DNA of 64,000 nt from Tropicibacter alexandrii (GCF_003667315.2 NZ_RCTZ02000004.1:248001-312000); one strand, 5' to 3'. Positions 25,557 to 35,398 are shown, counted from the stretch's first letter. The notes: generated by a model from the sequence alone, not told the origin. Translations and numbers: made by a program.

Positions 25557-27844
25557 GATGGTGTCCCCTTCGCAGCGTCAGGTCGTGATACGCCATCGGA
25601 AGACGGGTTTGAAAGCGGTTTTTCCACAGGGCCAGCCTGTATCAGCGCCGCCAGAAGCTGTTTTCGCCGCACGGGTTTCGCAAGGAAGTCATCCATCCCC
25701 GCATCGATGCAGGCCTCGCGGTCCGAGGCAAAGGCATTGGCGGTCAAGGCGATGATCCGCGGTTGCGGCATGTCCAGCAACCGGATGGCGCGCGTGGCCT
25801 CGAGCCCGTCGAGCTTTGGCATGGACATGTCCATCAGGATCACGTCCGGGGCGATGTCTGCGGTCATCTCCACGGCCTCGCGGCCATTTTCGGCCTCGTG
25901 CAGGTCCACCTCCTGATCGCGTAGAAAGCGGCGGATCAGCAGGCGGTTGGTTGCGTTGTCCTCCGCCAGCAGGATCGACATGCCGGGCGGAAGGGTCAGC
26001 GTATCGGCGTCCTGCCCCGCGACCAGTTGATCCGTCTGCCGGGCCCGGCCCAAGCGCAGGGTCAGCCGAAAGCACGATCCCTGCCGGTCGCCGGGCGGCA
26101 ACAGGACGATATCGCCACCCATGCGCCGCGCCAGCGCGCGCGAGATCGGCAGGCCCAGCCCGGTGCCGCCGAACCGCCGCGTGGTTGCGGCATCCGCCTG
26201 TTGGAATTCCTCGAAGATCTGCTCGGCGCGCTCTGGCGGCACGCCGATCCCGGTATCCTCGACATCCACCGTCAGGCGCCAGCCCGAACCGTCGCGTTCG
26301 GTTGCCGCACGCAGCGTGACGCTGCCGGTTTCGGTGAACTTCACCGCATTGCCGAGCAGGTTCACGAGGATCTGCCGGACTCGCCCGGCATCGCCCAGTG
26401 CCAGCGGGGTGAGCCGGTCAGTTCCGATCCTGATCAGGTCGAGCCCCTTTTCATCCGCCATCGGCCGCAGCAACTGGGCGCAATCGTCGATGCATTGGCC
26501 CGGCGAAAATGGCAGCGCCTCGAAGGCGACCTTGTCGGCGTCGAGCCGCGACAGTTCCAGCACGTCGTTGATGATGGTCAGCAACGCGTTCGAGGCGCTG
26601 CGGATCGTGTCGACATATTCGCGCTTTTCGCCCGACAAGGTCGAATCGGCGAGGATATCGGCCATGCCGATGATCGCGTTCAACGGGGTCCGTATCTCGT
26701 GGCTCATGGTGGCGAGAAAGATCGACTTGGCGCGGGCGCCATCTTCGGCGCGCTGGATCGCTTCGGCCAGTTCGCGTTCGCGGCGGATTTCCTGCGTCAC
26801 GTCGCGCTCGACGGAAATCAGCGTCTCGACCGCGCCATTCGGGCCAATGACGGGGACACGGTTGATATCCAGCCAGATCGCCTCCCCATCCTTGCGATAG
26901 TTCAGCATCCGCGCCCGCCAGCTGCGCTTTTCACGCACAGCGGCCACGAAGCCATCGGACACCTCGCGATCGCTGCGCGGCCCGCCCAGCAGGTGCCACG
27001 GCTTCTGACCGACGGCCTCGTCCCTCGAATAGCCGGTCAGCTTGGTAAAGGTGTCGTTGACCCAGAGGATGCGCAGGTTCGGGTCAAAGATGATGACGCT
27101 GTCATTGGCATGTTTGGCCACGAGACTGAGTTCGCGCATTTCCTTCTGGCTGCTGGCGAGTTCCTGATTGGCGGCATCCAGATCGGCCGCCGCCGACAGC
27201 AGCGCCAGTTCCTTGCGCGTGCGTCGCCGCCAGGTGGTGACGGTGAACGTCACGAAGGTGACTGTGATGAACCCCATGGTCAGGGCGATCAGCATGTTCG
27301 TGGCCTGCATGCCGCCGATCTGACCGGCACTGCGGATATCGACGATGAAATAGCCGATCACCGTCAGCGCATAGATGCACAGCCGCGCATAGGCGGCGGT
27401 GCCGTGATGCGTCAGCGTGAACCCGGCATTGATCGACGCCGCCATCAGCAGGCAGAACGACAACTGGACGGCGGCATCGGACTGGTCCTGAAACAGCATC
27501 ATCTGCATCGCGACCGAGATCGTGACCGCCTGAAAAATGGCCGAGGCCGTGGACCATCGCAGGACCCGTTTGATCGGTGTGCCCCGCGCCAAGGCCCGCT
27601 GGCCATGGTGCAGTACGAGGATATCCACCAGTTCCCCCAGCACGGCCAGCCCGCCCCCAAGCATCGCCACCAGCGGTGAAATCACCAGTCCGACAAAGAT
27701 CGTGGCAAGCAACACGGGCACCTGCCGGACCGGGAATTCCCGAATGCGCACATGGGCATAGCGCCCGAACAACGCCGTCCGGCCAAAGCGTTCCTCGAAC
27801 GCGGTGTGGGTGGTGTCGTCGTCCAGCGGCTGGGCGGGTGGCAT
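25493..27844 (-). CDS. Hybrid sensor histidine kinase with membrane domain, PAS, HisKA, HATPase and receiver
   Basis: 783 residues. Five to six membrane helices (about residues 40-200) form an unassigned sensor domain, followed by a PAS domain (about 238-350; WVNDTFTKLTGYSRDE), HisKA with phospho-acceptor His382 in MSHEIRTPLN, HATPase_c (about 480-600; N-box NLLGNAVKF, DTGIGV, GTGLGL) and a receiver domain (about 622-740) with Asp672 in ILMDMSMPKLDG. There is no histidine-phosphotransfer domain. It sits between pncA and pncB in the same orientation, and its 3' end overlaps pncB by 64 bp. The long Ser/Pro-rich tail after the receiver is the overlapping part. The ligand is unknown; a link to NAD salvage is only inferred from position. 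Confidence 0.9.
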   Translation of the reverse strand: MPPAQPLDDDTTHTAFEERFGRTALFGRYAHVRIREFPVRQVPVLLATIFVGLVISPLVAMLGGGLAVLGELVDILVLHHGQRALARGTPIKRVLRWSTASAIFQAVTISVAMQMMLFQDQSDAAVQLSFCLLMAASINAGFTLTHHGTAAYARLCIYALTVIGYFIVDIRSAGQIGGMQATNMLIALTMGFITVTFVTFTVTTWRRRTRKELALLSAAADLDAANQELASSQKEMRELSLVAKHANDSVIIFDPNLRILWVNDTFTKLTGYSRDEAVGQKPWHLLGGPRSDREVSDGFVAAVREKRSWRARMLNYRKDGEAIWLDINRVPVIGPNGAVETLISVERDVTQEIRRERELAEAIQRAEDGARAKSIFLATMSHEIRTPLNAIIGMADILADSTLSGEKREYVDTIRSASNALLTIINDVLELSRLDADKVAFEALPFSPGQCIDDCAQLLRPMADEKGLDLIRIGTDRLTPLALGDAGRVRQILVNLLGNAVKFTETGSVTLRAATERDGSGWRLTVDVEDTGIGVPPERAEQIFEEFQQADAATTRRFGGTGLGLPISRALARRMGGDIVLLPPGDRQGSCFRLTLRLGRARQTDQLVAGQDADTLTLPPGMSILLAEDNATNRLLIRRFLRDQEVDLHEAENGREAVEMTADIAPDVILMDMSMPKLDGLEATRAIRLLDMPQPRIIALTANAFASDREACIDAGMDDFLAKPVRRKQLLAALIQAGPVEKPLSNPSSDGVSRPDAAKGTPSWTSPPGSGTTSGESIRSSDR

Positions 27845-27906
27845 GCTGACCCTCTTTCAGGTGGAAAGAGGTGTAGCGCCCGAGGGTTTAGAAATGCCGA
27901 ATCCCG

Positions 27907-28500
27907 TCAGACCAATTTCACACCGGCCGCGCGCATGCCGTCCTGCGCGGCTTTCAGTGACCCGTCGAGGTCGATGGCGCGGCAAAGCTCTTGGCGCACG
28001 GTCACGTCGAAGCCCAGTTTCGCCGCATCCACAGCGCTGAAATTGACGCAGAAATCGGTGGCCAGCCCGACCAGCATCAGGGTGTCGATGCCGCGCGTGC
28101 GCAGATAGCCTTCGAGGCCGGTGGGGGTTTCGTGGTCATTCTCGAAGAACGCGCTGTAGCTGTCGATCGCCGCGCGAAAGCCCTTGCGCAGGATCAGGTC
28201 GGCGCGGTCGACCTCCAGCGCCATGTGGAACTGCGCGCCGGGGCTGGCTTGGACACAGTGATCGGGCCACAGCACCTGCGGGCCGTAAGGCATCTGGGTC
28301 AGGCTGAACGGCTCGGCCCCGTCATGCTGCGAGGCGAACGAACTGTGCCCTGCCGGATGCCAATCCTGCGTCAGGATCACGGCGTCGAATTCGGCCATCA
28401 GGGCGTTGATCGGCTGGACGATCTCGTCGCCACCCGCCACGGCCAGCGCGCCGCCGGGGCAGAAATCGTTCTGAACGTCGATGACAAGCAATGCGTGCAT
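27907..28500 (-). CDS. pncA: Nicotinamidase
   Basis: Hydrolyses nicotinamide to nicotinate. 197 residues, isochorismatase-like fold. Seen: LLVIDVQNDFCPGGALAV with catalytic Asp, the metal-site QDWHPAGHSSFA, ILRKGF with catalytic Lys, and GLATDFCVNFSA with the nucleophilic Cys. The ATG at 28500 is chosen because GGAGG lies 5 nt upstream; the ATG four codons earlier would overlap that site. Probably first gene of pncA - hybrid kinase - pncB (62 bp to the kinase). Divergent from the Hsp70-like gene. Confidence 0.95.
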   Translation of the reverse strand: MHALLVIDVQNDFCPGGALAVAGGDEIVQPINALMAEFDAVILTQDWHPAGHSSFASQHDGAEPFSLTQMPYGPQVLWPDHCVQASPGAQFHMALEVDRADLILRKGFRAAIDSYSAFFENDHETPTGLEGYLRTRGIDTLMLVGLATDFCVNFSAVDAAKLGFDVTVRQELCRAIDLDGSLKAAQDGMRAAGVKLV

Positions 28501-28597
28501 TTTGGCCTCCATTTGCCGGAAGCCTAGGGTGCAAGCGGGGGAATTGCCAGAGCGGGACTTTGCCGCTATGTCCGCCGCTTTGGCGATGGGGGCGATG

Positions 28598-29815
28598 ATG
28601 GCGCGGCTAGGTCTGGATTTCGGAACGTCGAACACGGCGGCAGGCGTCAGCGTCAATGGCACGCCCTACGTGATCCCGCTGGAGCCGGGCGAGCAGACCT
28701 TGCCCACGGCGGTCTTCGTCGACTTTGCGGCACAACGCTATGTCTACGGCTCGGTAGCGGCGCGGGCGATGCGCGAAGGGGCCGAGGGGCGCTTCATGCG
28801 GGCGTTGAAGTCGATCCTTGGCACGCCGCTTGCGCGCGAGCCGCGCCGCGTGCTGAACGAACGCATCACCCTGATCGAGGTCATCGCGCGCTTTCTGGCG
28901 GAGATCAAAGCACGGGCCGAGGCGCATACGCATATGACCTTCGACACGGCGCTGTCGGGCCGCCCGGTCCGGTTCCATTCCGCGTCCGATGAACGCGATG
29001 CGCAGGCCTTGGCCGACCTGACCGAAGCCTACAGGCTCGCGGGTTTCAAGGCGGTGGATTTTCTGCCCGAACCCGAGGCAGCGGCCTTGGCGGCGGATGC
29101 GCAGGGGCGGTTCCTGATCGTCGATATCGGCGGCGGCACGTCCGACTTTACCCTGTGCGACCGGGACGCGCAGGGGGTCAAGGTGCTGACCAGCACCGGC
29201 CTGCGTCTGGGCGGCACGGATTTCGACAAGGCTTTAAGTTTGGCCAAAGCCATGCCCCTGCTGGGTTACGGGGCCGAGATCGGGGCCGAGCTAGGCTCTC
29301 GCACCCATACCGCGCCGCGGTCCCTGTTTCAGGACCTCGCAAGCTGGGAAAAGATTCCCTTTGTCTATGATGCAGCGCTGTTGCGCGATGTGCAGCGCTG
29401 GGTCCGGCTGGCGCCCGATCCCGCGCCGTTCGAACGGCTGGCCGAGGTGTTGGAAAGCCATCTGGGCCATGACGTGGCCTATGCGGTCGAGGCCGCAAAG
29501 ATCGCCGCGAATGACGCCGACAGCGCCCGGATCGACTTGCGCGTGATCGAAAAGGGGCTGTCGGCGGACCTGACCCATGCCGTGATGACAGAGGTCCTGT
29601 CCGGCTTTGCCGACCAGATCGCCGCGCAGGCGCTGGCGACGCTGGAGCAGGCCGGATGCGCGCCCGAGACGGTCGATCAGGTGGTCTATGTGGGCGGGTC
29701 CTCGGCGCTGACGGCGGTGCGTCAGGCGATGCAGGCCGCACTGCCCGAGGCGCGCGCGGTCGAATCGGAACGGTTTACCGCTGTCGTGCATGGCTTGGCG
29801 CTTGCGGCAGAATAA
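28598..29815 (+). CDS. Hsp70-family protein (YegD-like), ATPase domain only
   Basis: About 405 residues: an actin-like ATPase with [14 protein letters not shown] (phosphate 1), [14 protein letters not shown] (phosphate 2) and [12 protein letters not shown] (adenosine motif). The substrate-binding beta domain of DnaK is missing, as in YegD of E. coli, whose partner is unknown. The start is uncertain: ATGs at 28568, 28586, 28595 and 28598 are in frame; 28598 gives the usual family N-terminus (MARLGLDFG), with a G-rich stretch upstream. Divergent from pncA; followed by trhO after 40 bp. Confidence 0.85.
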   Translation: MARLGLDFGTSNTAAGVSVNGTPYVIPLEPGEQTLPTAVFVDFAAQRYVYGSVAARAMREGAEGRFMRALKSILGTPLAREPRRVLNERITLIEVIARFLAEIKARAEAHTHMTFDTALSGRPVRFHSASDERDAQALADLTEAYRLAGFKAVDFLPEPEAAALAADAQGRFLIVDIGGGTSDFTLCDRDAQGVKVLTSTGLRLGGTDFDKALSLAKAMPLLGYGAEIGAELGSRTHTAPRSLFQDLASWEKIPFVYDAALLRDVQRWVRLAPDPAPFERLAEVLESHLGHDVAYAVEAAKIAANDADSARIDLRVIEKGLSADLTHAVMTEVLSGFADQIAAQALATLEQAGCAPETVDQVVYVGGSSALTAVRQAMQAALPEARAVESERFTAVVHGLALAAE

Positions 29816-29855
29816 CGTCTTGTCCGACGCCCCGCGCGGGCGTATCGGAACGCCC

Positions 29856-30788
29856 ATGTTTACCGTCTGCGCTCTCTATCACTTCACCCGCTTTCCCGAC
29901 CCCGCCGCGCTGCAAGCCCCGCTGCTGGACCTGTGCCGCGCGCATCAAATTACCGGCACGCTGTTGCTGGCCGGTGAGGGGATCAACGGCACCGTCGCCG
30001 GGCCACGCGCCGGGATCGACGCGCTGCTGGCACATATCAAGGGCCTTCCGGGTTGCGATGACATCGTCTGGAAGCTGTCCACGGCGTGCGAGCGCCCTTT
30101 TGCCCGGATGAAGGTCCGGCTGAAGCGCGAGATCGTCACGATGGGCCAGCCCGACGTCGATCCGCGCGCCAAGGTCGGTCATTATGTCGAGCCCAAGGAC
30201 TGGAACGACCTCATCCTGTCCGACGATGTGGCCGTGATCGACACGCGCAACGATTATGAAATCGCCATCGGCACCTTTCAGGGCGCGGTCGATCCGCAGA
30301 CCGAGACCTTCCGCGAGTTCCCCGAATGGTGGGAACAGAACAAGGAGCGCTTTCACAACAAGCGTATCGCTATGTTCTGCACCGGCGGCATCCGCTGTGA
30401 GAAATCCACCAACTGGCTGCTGCAACAAGGTGTCGAAGAGGTCTATCACCTCAAGGGCGGTATCCTGAAATACCTCGAAGAGGTGCCGCAGGAGGACAGC
30501 ACTTGGGAAGGCGAATGCTTTGTCTTTGACGGGCGCGTGTCGGTCGGGCATGGGCTGGTCGAGGGGCCGCATCTGCTGTGCCACGCCTGCCGCAAGCCGA
30601 TCCTGCCCGAGGACCGTGACCGCCCCGAATATGAACACGGCGTGTCCTGCCACCTGTGCATCGACGAGACGTCAGACGAGGACAAGGCGCGCTTCCGCGA
30701 GCGGCAGAAGCAGATCAAGCTGGCCCATGAACGTGGCGAACGCCACCTGCACGCCGACGTGCCCGAAGACCTGCCCGAGGAACTGTAG
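29856..30788 (+). CDS. trhO: tRNA uridine(34) hydroxylase (rhodanese-like, YceA family)
   Basis: Oxygen-dependent hydroxylation of U34 in tRNA, giving ho5U. 310 residues. N-terminal domain [16 protein letters not shown]...[16 protein letters not shown], central rhodanese domain with the active-site loop [19 protein letters not shown], then a C-terminal Cys-rich part ([12 protein letters not shown]) typical of the family. The start at 29856 is the ATG giving the normal N-terminus [10 protein letters not shown]. Its stop is 3 bp before serB, so the two are co-transcribed. Confidence 0.93.
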   Translation: MFTVCALYHFTRFPDPAALQAPLLDLCRAHQITGTLLLAGEGINGTVAGPRAGIDALLAHIKGLPGCDDIVWKLSTACERPFARMKVRLKREIVTMGQPDVDPRAKVGHYVEPKDWNDLILSDDVAVIDTRNDYEIAIGTFQGAVDPQTETFREFPEWWEQNKERFHNKRIAMFCTGGIRCEKSTNWLLQQGVEEVYHLKGGILKYLEEVPQEDSTWEGECFVFDGRVSVGHGLVEGPHLLCHACRKPILPEDRDRPEYEHGVSCHLCIDETSDEDKARFRERQKQIKLAHERGERHLHADVPEDLPEEL

Positions 30789-30791
30789 CCC

Positions 30792-31658
30792 ATGTATATC
30801 GTGTCCCTGATCGCGCGCCCCGGCACGCTGGAGCCCGCCTTGGTCGAGAATCTGCGCAACGCCTTTGGCGGCGGTGACGCGGTCTGGCTGTCCGTGGATG
30901 AGGCGGCGGAGTTCTCCTTGCCGGTTGTGCCGTCGCATTTCGACGAGGTCCGCGCCTCGCTGCTGGATCAGGTCGACCTGAACGTGCTGCCCGCCGAGGG
31001 CCGCCGCAAGCGGATGCTGCTGGCGGATATGGACAGCACGATGATCCAGCAGGAATGCATCGACGAGTTGGCCGAGGTCGCGGGCGTCGGCGCGCATGTC
31101 AAGGACATCACCGCGCGCGCCATGAACGGCGAGTTGGACTTCGAAGGCGCGCTGACCGAGCGCGTGGCGCTGCTCAAAGGGCTGGATGAGGGCGTGATCG
31201 ATCAGGTCATGGCCGAGCGCATCACCTTGATGCCGGGCGGCAAGACCCTTCTGGCGACGATGCACGCGGCGGGCGGGCATTGCGCGCTGGTTTCGGGCGG
31301 GTTCACCGCGTTCACGGCGCGGGTGTCCGAACTGCTGGGCTTTGACGAGAACCGCGCGAACACGCTGATCGTGGCGGATGGCAAGCTGACCGGAGAGGTC
31401 GGGCGGCCCATCCTCGGGCGCGAGGCCAAGGTACAGGCCTTGGTCGAGATTTCCGCGCGGCTGGGGATCACTGAGGCAGAGGTTCTTGCCGTGGGTGACG
31501 GCGCGAATGATCTGGGCATGCTGGGCCGCGCGGGTCTGGGCGTGGCGCTGCACGCCAAGCCCACCGTGCAGGCGCAGGCGCAATGCCGGGTCAACCACGG
31601 CGACCTGACGGCGCTGCTATATCTTCAGGGCATTTCGAAAACGGATTTCGTCGCGTGA
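30792..31658 (+). CDS. serB: Phosphoserine phosphatase
   Basis: Last step of serine synthesis (and possible source for the gcv system). 288 residues, HAD superfamily. An N-terminal ACT-like region of about 75 residues precedes LLADMDSTMIQQECIDELA (DxDxT nucleophile motif), ALVSGGFTAF (motif II), and GDGANDLGML (motif IV). The ATG at 30792 is preceded by GAGGAA within the end of trhO. Followed 6 bp later by the 26-bp palindrome. Confidence 0.95.
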   Translation: MYIVSLIARPGTLEPALVENLRNAFGGGDAVWLSVDEAAEFSLPVVPSHFDEVRASLLDQVDLNVLPAEGRRKRMLLADMDSTMIQQECIDELAEVAGVGAHVKDITARAMNGELDFEGALTERVALLKGLDEGVIDQVMAERITLMPGGKTLLATMHAAGGHCALVSGGFTAFTARVSELLGFDENRANTLIVADGKLTGEVGRPILGREAKVQALVEISARLGITEAEVLAVGDGANDLGMLGRAGLGVALHAKPTVQAQAQCRVNHGDLTALLYLQGISKTDFVA

Positions 31659-31664
31659 CCTAAA

Positions 31665-31690
31665 GTAGGATGGGTGATCACCCATCCTAC
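31665..31690. repeat. 26-bp palindromic repeat, copy 2 of 4
   Basis: Identical to the copy at 17404-17429. It lies between the convergent serB and asparaginase genes, and its TAG (minus strand, 31687-31689) is the stop codon of the asparaginase gene. It could terminate both transcripts. Confidence 0.95.
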
Positions 31691-32679
31691 CCCAACTCGG
31701 CCACCGGACAGATCCGTCCCGTCACCAACCCGTCCCAGTTCTTCACTTCCGGGGTCAGGAACCGCGCCACATCCGGGTGCGCCGCGTCCAGAACCCCGAG
31801 TCGCACCAACAGCGCCGCCATCACGCATTCCGAGGCCCGCGTCGCCCCATCGGCAATTTTCAGCGCAATTCCGATGCCCCGCTGCGGCAGGATCGCGATG
31901 AAAAACCCTTCGGCACCGGTCTTCACAGCCACCGGTTCCCGCGCCGCGCGCATCAGAAGCGTGCAGGCCCGACCCTCGCCCGCGACCAGATCGGGGTGCT
32001 TGATCATCGCCTGCACCAAGGCCGCCGCCGCCCGCGACAGCGCATCCTCACGCCGATGCGCCGTGGCGAAAAAGCTCATCGCCCGCGCCATGCCGTGCAA
32101 TGTCGAGGCAAAATTCGGGGCCGAACAGCCGTCGATGCCGAAACCGGGCGAGACCTCATCTGTGACCGCCTCGAACAGTTCCTTGCAGGCGGTCTGAACC
32201 GGGTGGCTTGGGTCCACGTAATCCGGCCCGGCGCCCAAGTGTTTGGTCAGAGTCAGGAAACCAGCATGCTTGCCCGAGCAGTTGTTGTGCACGCGGCTAG
32301 GGGATTCGAAATCCCGGATCATCTGCAGTTTCAAAGACTTGTCCCGCGTCACCTGCGGCCCGCAGATCAGGTCCCCATCGCTCAGCCCCAGATCGGCCAG
32401 CCACGCGTTCACCGCCGCCACATGCAGCGGCGCGCCCTCGTGCGAGGCGCAGGCCAAGGCGAGCCGTTCGGTCGACAGGCCATTGGCGGCACCCGATGCC
32501 ACCAGCGGCAAGGCTTGGATCATCTTGGCGGACGAGCGCGGCAGGATCACGGCCTGCGGGTCTCCCCATGCCTCCATGATCTGTCCCGCGCCGTCGCAGA
32601 TCACCGCGTGCCCGGCATGCAGGCTTTCAAGGATCGGGCCGCGGTAAACCTCGACCAAAGGAACGGCGGATACGGTCAT
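31687..32679 (-). CDS. L-asparaginase II family protein
   Basis: 330 residues of the PF06089 family (thermolabile/Rhizobium-type asparaginase, unrelated in sequence to AnsB). Seen: LVEVYRGPILESLHAGHAVICD, the LPRSSAKMIQALP segment with the proposed catalytic Ser-Ser-x-Lys, CASHEGAPLHV, and VHNNCSGKHAGFL with a conserved Cys, Gly and Lys. The start at 32679 is supported by AGAGGAGA upstream. No signal peptide; cytoplasmic. The stop codon is supplied by the palindromic repeat. Confidence 0.88.
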   Translation of the reverse strand: MTVSAVPLVEVYRGPILESLHAGHAVICDGAGQIMEAWGDPQAVILPRSSAKMIQALPLVASGAANGLSTERLALACASHEGAPLHVAAVNAWLADLGLSDGDLICGPQVTRDKSLKLQMIRDFESPSRVHNNCSGKHAGFLTLTKHLGAGPDYVDPSHPVQTACKELFEAVTDEVSPGFGIDGCSAPNFASTLHGMARAMSFFATAHRREDALSRAAAALVQAMIKHPDLVAGEGRACTLLMRAAREPVAVKTGAEGFFIAILPQRGIGIALKIADGATRASECVMAALLVRLGVLDAAHPDVARFLTPEVKNWDGLVTGRICPVAELG

Positions 32680-32850
32680 GGGCTCTCCTCTCTTCACCTC
32701 TAAGCGATATTCTGCCAACGGGGCTTTCGCCTTGCGGTTCTTTCAGGCTATTGTCCAGCCGTCGAGAGGAAATTCCCTCGCCGCGAGAAGGGCCGCCAAG
32801 GCCGGGTGCGGGACAGTGTTTGAGGCTAAGGACAGCTGGAGGCTGCGAAT

Positions 32851-33384
32851 ATGATTTCAGGTCTTGGGCGGATGATGGGTGCGGCCGCGTTTTGTCTGGC
32901 CGGTCTGGCAAGCGTTGCCAGCGCACAGGAATCCAGCACAAATCGCGTGGATGCGATGACCGACTGGTCGGTGTTCGAGGGCAACGAGCCCCGCGAATGC
33001 TGGGCCGTCACCACGTATAAGGAAAGCGTGAACACCAAGGATGGCCGCGTCGTCGCCGTGACGCGCGGGGAAATCCTGCTGATGGTGTTCTATCGCCCGA
33101 ATGCCGGTGTGACCGGGCAGGTCGCCTTTACCGGCGGCTATCCGTTTGCCCCCGGCTCGACCGTGAACGTCAATGTCGATGGCACGGAATTCGAGCTGTA
33201 TACCGAGGGTGAATGGGCGTGGCCGTCGACCCCGCAGGAAGACGCCAAGCTGATCACCGCGATGAAGCGCGGCTCGAATGCCGTCCTGACCGCCGTGTCG
33301 GCGCGCGGCACGACGACCAAGGACACGTTCAGCTTGCTCGGCTTTACCGCCGCTGTCGAGGACGCGGAGAAGCGCTGCCAATAA
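32851..33384 (+). CDS. IalB-like (invasion-associated locus B family) exported protein
   Basis: 177 residues. Signal peptide MISGLGRMMGAAAFCLAGLA... with cleavage after ...SVASA; the mature part DWSVFEGNEPRECWAVTTYK...VNVDGTEFELYTEGEWAWPS...GTTTKDTFSLLGFTAAVEDA matches the beta-sandwich family named after Bartonella IalB, common in roseobacters as periplasmic proteins of unknown role. Two Cys (in PRECWA and KRCQ) may pair. Start supported by CTGGAGG. Ends in a strong terminator. Confidence 0.85.
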   Translation: MISGLGRMMGAAAFCLAGLASVASAQESSTNRVDAMTDWSVFEGNEPRECWAVTTYKESVNTKDGRVVAVTRGEILLMVFYRPNAGVTGQVAFTGGYPFAPGSTVNVNVDGTEFELYTEGEWAWPSTPQEDAKLITAMKRGSNAVLTAVSARGTTTKDTFSLLGFTAAVEDAEKRCQ

Positions 33385-33407
33385 CGGTGGTTTGATCGTG
33401 ATGCGAC

Positions 33408-33440
33408 AAGGGCCGGTTTCGATCGGCCCTTTGTGTTTTT
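33408..33440 (+). terminator. Intrinsic terminator after the IalB-like gene
   Basis: AAGGGCCG / CGGCCCTT with an 8-nt loop followed by TGTGTTTTTT. Confidence 0.9.
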
Positions 33441-33486
33441 TGCCGAATCCTGTATAGCGCAGGCTTCTTTTCCCGAGGATGGTGCC

Positions 33487-34665
33487 ATGAGCGATACGCC
33501 GATCACCCAGGACGTGCTGACGATCCCCCGCAAGCTGCCGGAGGGATTGAAGAATCTCGTCGGTCTGACGCGGGACGAACTGCGCGAGGCCCTGATCGAG
33601 ATCGGTACGCCGGAAAAGCAGGCCAAGATGCGGGTTAACCAGATCTGGCAATGGCTGTATCACTGGGGCGTGCGCGACTTTGCCGACATGACCAATCTGG
33701 CGAAGGACTACCGCGCGAGGCTCGCGGCGAACTTCGTCATCGCCTTGCCGGAAATCGTGTCCAAGCAGGTCTCGGCGGATGGGACGCGCAAGTATCTGGT
33801 CAAGATCGCCGGCGGTCACGAGGTCGAGACCGTCTACATCCCCGAGGAAGATCGGGGCACGCTTTGCATCTCGTCTCAGGTGGGCTGCACGCTGACCTGT
33901 TCGTTCTGCCACACCGGCACGCAGAAACTGGTCCGCAACCTGACCGCCGGGGAAATCGTCGGTCAGATCATGCTGGTGCGCGACGATCTGGGCGAATGGC
34001 CGGAGCCGGGCACCGGGACGGGCGAGAATGGTCCGCGCCTGCTGTCGAACATCGTGCTGATGGGCATGGGCGAGCCGCTGTATAACTTCGATAATGTGCG
34101 CAACGCGATGAGGATCGCCATGGATGGCGAAGGCATCGCCCTGTCGCGCCGCCGGATCACCTTGTCGACCAGTGGCGTCGTGCCGGAAATCGCCAAATGC
34201 GCCGAGGAAATCGGCTGTCTGATGGCGGTCTCCTTTCACGCCACCACCGACGAGGTGCGCGACAAGCTGGTGCCGATCAACAAGCGCTGGAACATCGAGA
34301 CGCTGCTGAACGCGCTGCGCGAATATCCCCGCCTGTCGAATTCCGAGCGGATCACCTTCGAGTATGTCATGCTCAAGGATGTGAACGACAGCGACGCCGA
34401 CGCCCGCCGTCTGGTCAAGCTGATCCAGGGCATCCCGGCCAAGATCAACCTGATCCCGTTCAATGAATGGCCCGGCGCGCCGTATCAGCGCAGCGACTGG
34501 GAGCGGATCGAGAAATTCGCCGACATCGTCTACAAGGCCGGTTATGCCAGCCCCATCCGCACACCGCGCGGCGAGGATATCATGGCCGCCTGTGGCCAGC
34601 TGAAATCCGCGACGGAGCGGGCGCGCAAGTCGCGCGCGGAAATCGCCGCTGAGACTGGGCTGTAA
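33487..34665 (+). CDS. rlmN: Dual-specificity RNA methyltransferase RlmN
   Basis: Radical SAM enzyme that methylates C2 of A2503 in 23S rRNA and A37 in some tRNAs. 392 residues. Seen: N-terminal helical RNA-binding part ([14 protein letters not shown]), the cluster motif [11 protein letters not shown] (CxxxCxxC), [12 protein letters not shown], and the C-terminal catalytic Cys in [10 protein letters not shown]. All needed residues are present. The ATG at 33487 is chosen for the family-like N-terminus, with GAGGATG upstream. Confidence 0.97.
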   Translation: MSDTPITQDVLTIPRKLPEGLKNLVGLTRDELREALIEIGTPEKQAKMRVNQIWQWLYHWGVRDFADMTNLAKDYRARLAANFVIALPEIVSKQVSADGTRKYLVKIAGGHEVETVYIPEEDRGTLCISSQVGCTLTCSFCHTGTQKLVRNLTAGEIVGQIMLVRDDLGEWPEPGTGTGENGPRLLSNIVLMGMGEPLYNFDNVRNAMRIAMDGEGIALSRRRITLSTSGVVPEIAKCAEEIGCLMAVSFHATTDEVRDKLVPINKRWNIETLLNALREYPRLSNSERITFEYVMLKDVNDSDADARRLVKLIQGIPAKINLIPFNEWPGAPYQRSDWERIEKFADIVYKAGYASPIRTPRGEDIMAACGQLKSATERARKSRAEIAAETGL

Positions 34666-34669
34666 GCCG

Positions 34670-35365
34670 TCAGGCTGTGAGTTTTTCGGTTGGGTCCGTG
34701 GGCAACGGGTCGGGCTGAAGGGTGGAGGTCAGGCGTTCGCGCGACATCTCCCACAGGGCAAGCACGGCGTCGGCGGCCCCCTGCGCATCCTGCGCGGCGA
34801 TGGCGTCGGCAACGGCCTGCTTGGCTTGCACGGTCTTCTTCAGCGCCTTCTTTTCCTTTTTGGAACCGGGCGAGAAGTGCCCCTCGTTGAGGCGCGTCAT
34901 GTCCAGCGCAAGACGGGTCAGGCCCGGTGCCAGATAGGTGCTGGCGGCCAGATCGCGCAGCGCCTCCCAAAACCCATGGGCGGCCAGAGCGGTCGCTCGG
35001 CGGTCGTCCCCGTCGAAGGCCGCGCCCAACGTGGCCAGTTGCACCATCAGCGTATCGGTTTCGCCGGGGGTCGCGCGGGCGGCGGCCAGACGTGCGGCGC
35101 TGGTCAGCAGCACGGGCGCGGTCAACATGAAGTCCTGCAGCCGCGGCAGGTCAAGCGGCGTCACCTGCGCGCCCTTGTTGGGGCGCAGGTTCAGGTAGCC
35201 CTCACCGGCAAGCCCTTGGAAGACCTCGCGCAGCGGCGTGCGGGACAGGCCGAATTCGCGGGCGAGCCGGGTTTCATCCAGCTCGGCGCCGGGGACCAGA
35301 TCGCAGCACAGGATGCGGGCGCGCAGGTCCTCGCGCAGGGCGGCTTTGGGTGTCGGGTTGGGCAT
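34670..35365 (-). CDS. GntR-family transcriptional regulator (FadR/FCD subfamily), probable regulator of dgoKA
   Basis: 231 residues. N-terminal winged helix-turn-helix (about residues 10-75; LAREFGLSRTPLREVFQGLAGEGYL) and a C-terminal all-helical FCD ligand-binding domain. Third gene of dgoK - dgoA - gntR, 42 bp after dgoA. A perfect 9-bp inverted repeat lies just before its start codon and next to its ribosome-binding site AGGAGG, suggesting autoregulation by a sugar-acid ligand (galactonate or KDGal), as for DgoR-like proteins. The C-terminus is unusually long and lysine-rich in the middle (KKEKKALKKTVQ). Confidence 0.9.
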   Translation of the reverse strand: MPNPTPKAALREDLRARILCCDLVPGAELDETRLAREFGLSRTPLREVFQGLAGEGYLNLRPNKGAQVTPLDLPRLQDFMLTAPVLLTSAARLAAARATPGETDTLMVQLATLGAAFDGDDRRATALAAHGFWEALRDLAASTYLAPGLTRLALDMTRLNEGHFSPGSKKEKKALKKTVQAKQAVADAIAAQDAQGAADAVLALWEMSRERLTSTLQPDPLPTDPTEKLTA

Positions 35366-35375
35366 GGCGGGCCTC

Positions 35376-35398
35376 CTCGTACACGCAGTGTGTACGAG
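35376..35398. promoter_or_regulatory. GntR operator candidate
   Basis: CTCGTACAC - GCAGT - GTGTACGAG: perfect 9-bp arms with a 5-nt spacer, 10 bp upstream of the gntR start. The GTAC-containing dyad is of the size bound by FadR-type GntR dimers. The ribosome-binding site of gntR lies directly beside and partly inside the left arm, so binding could block transcription or translation. Confidence 0.7.
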
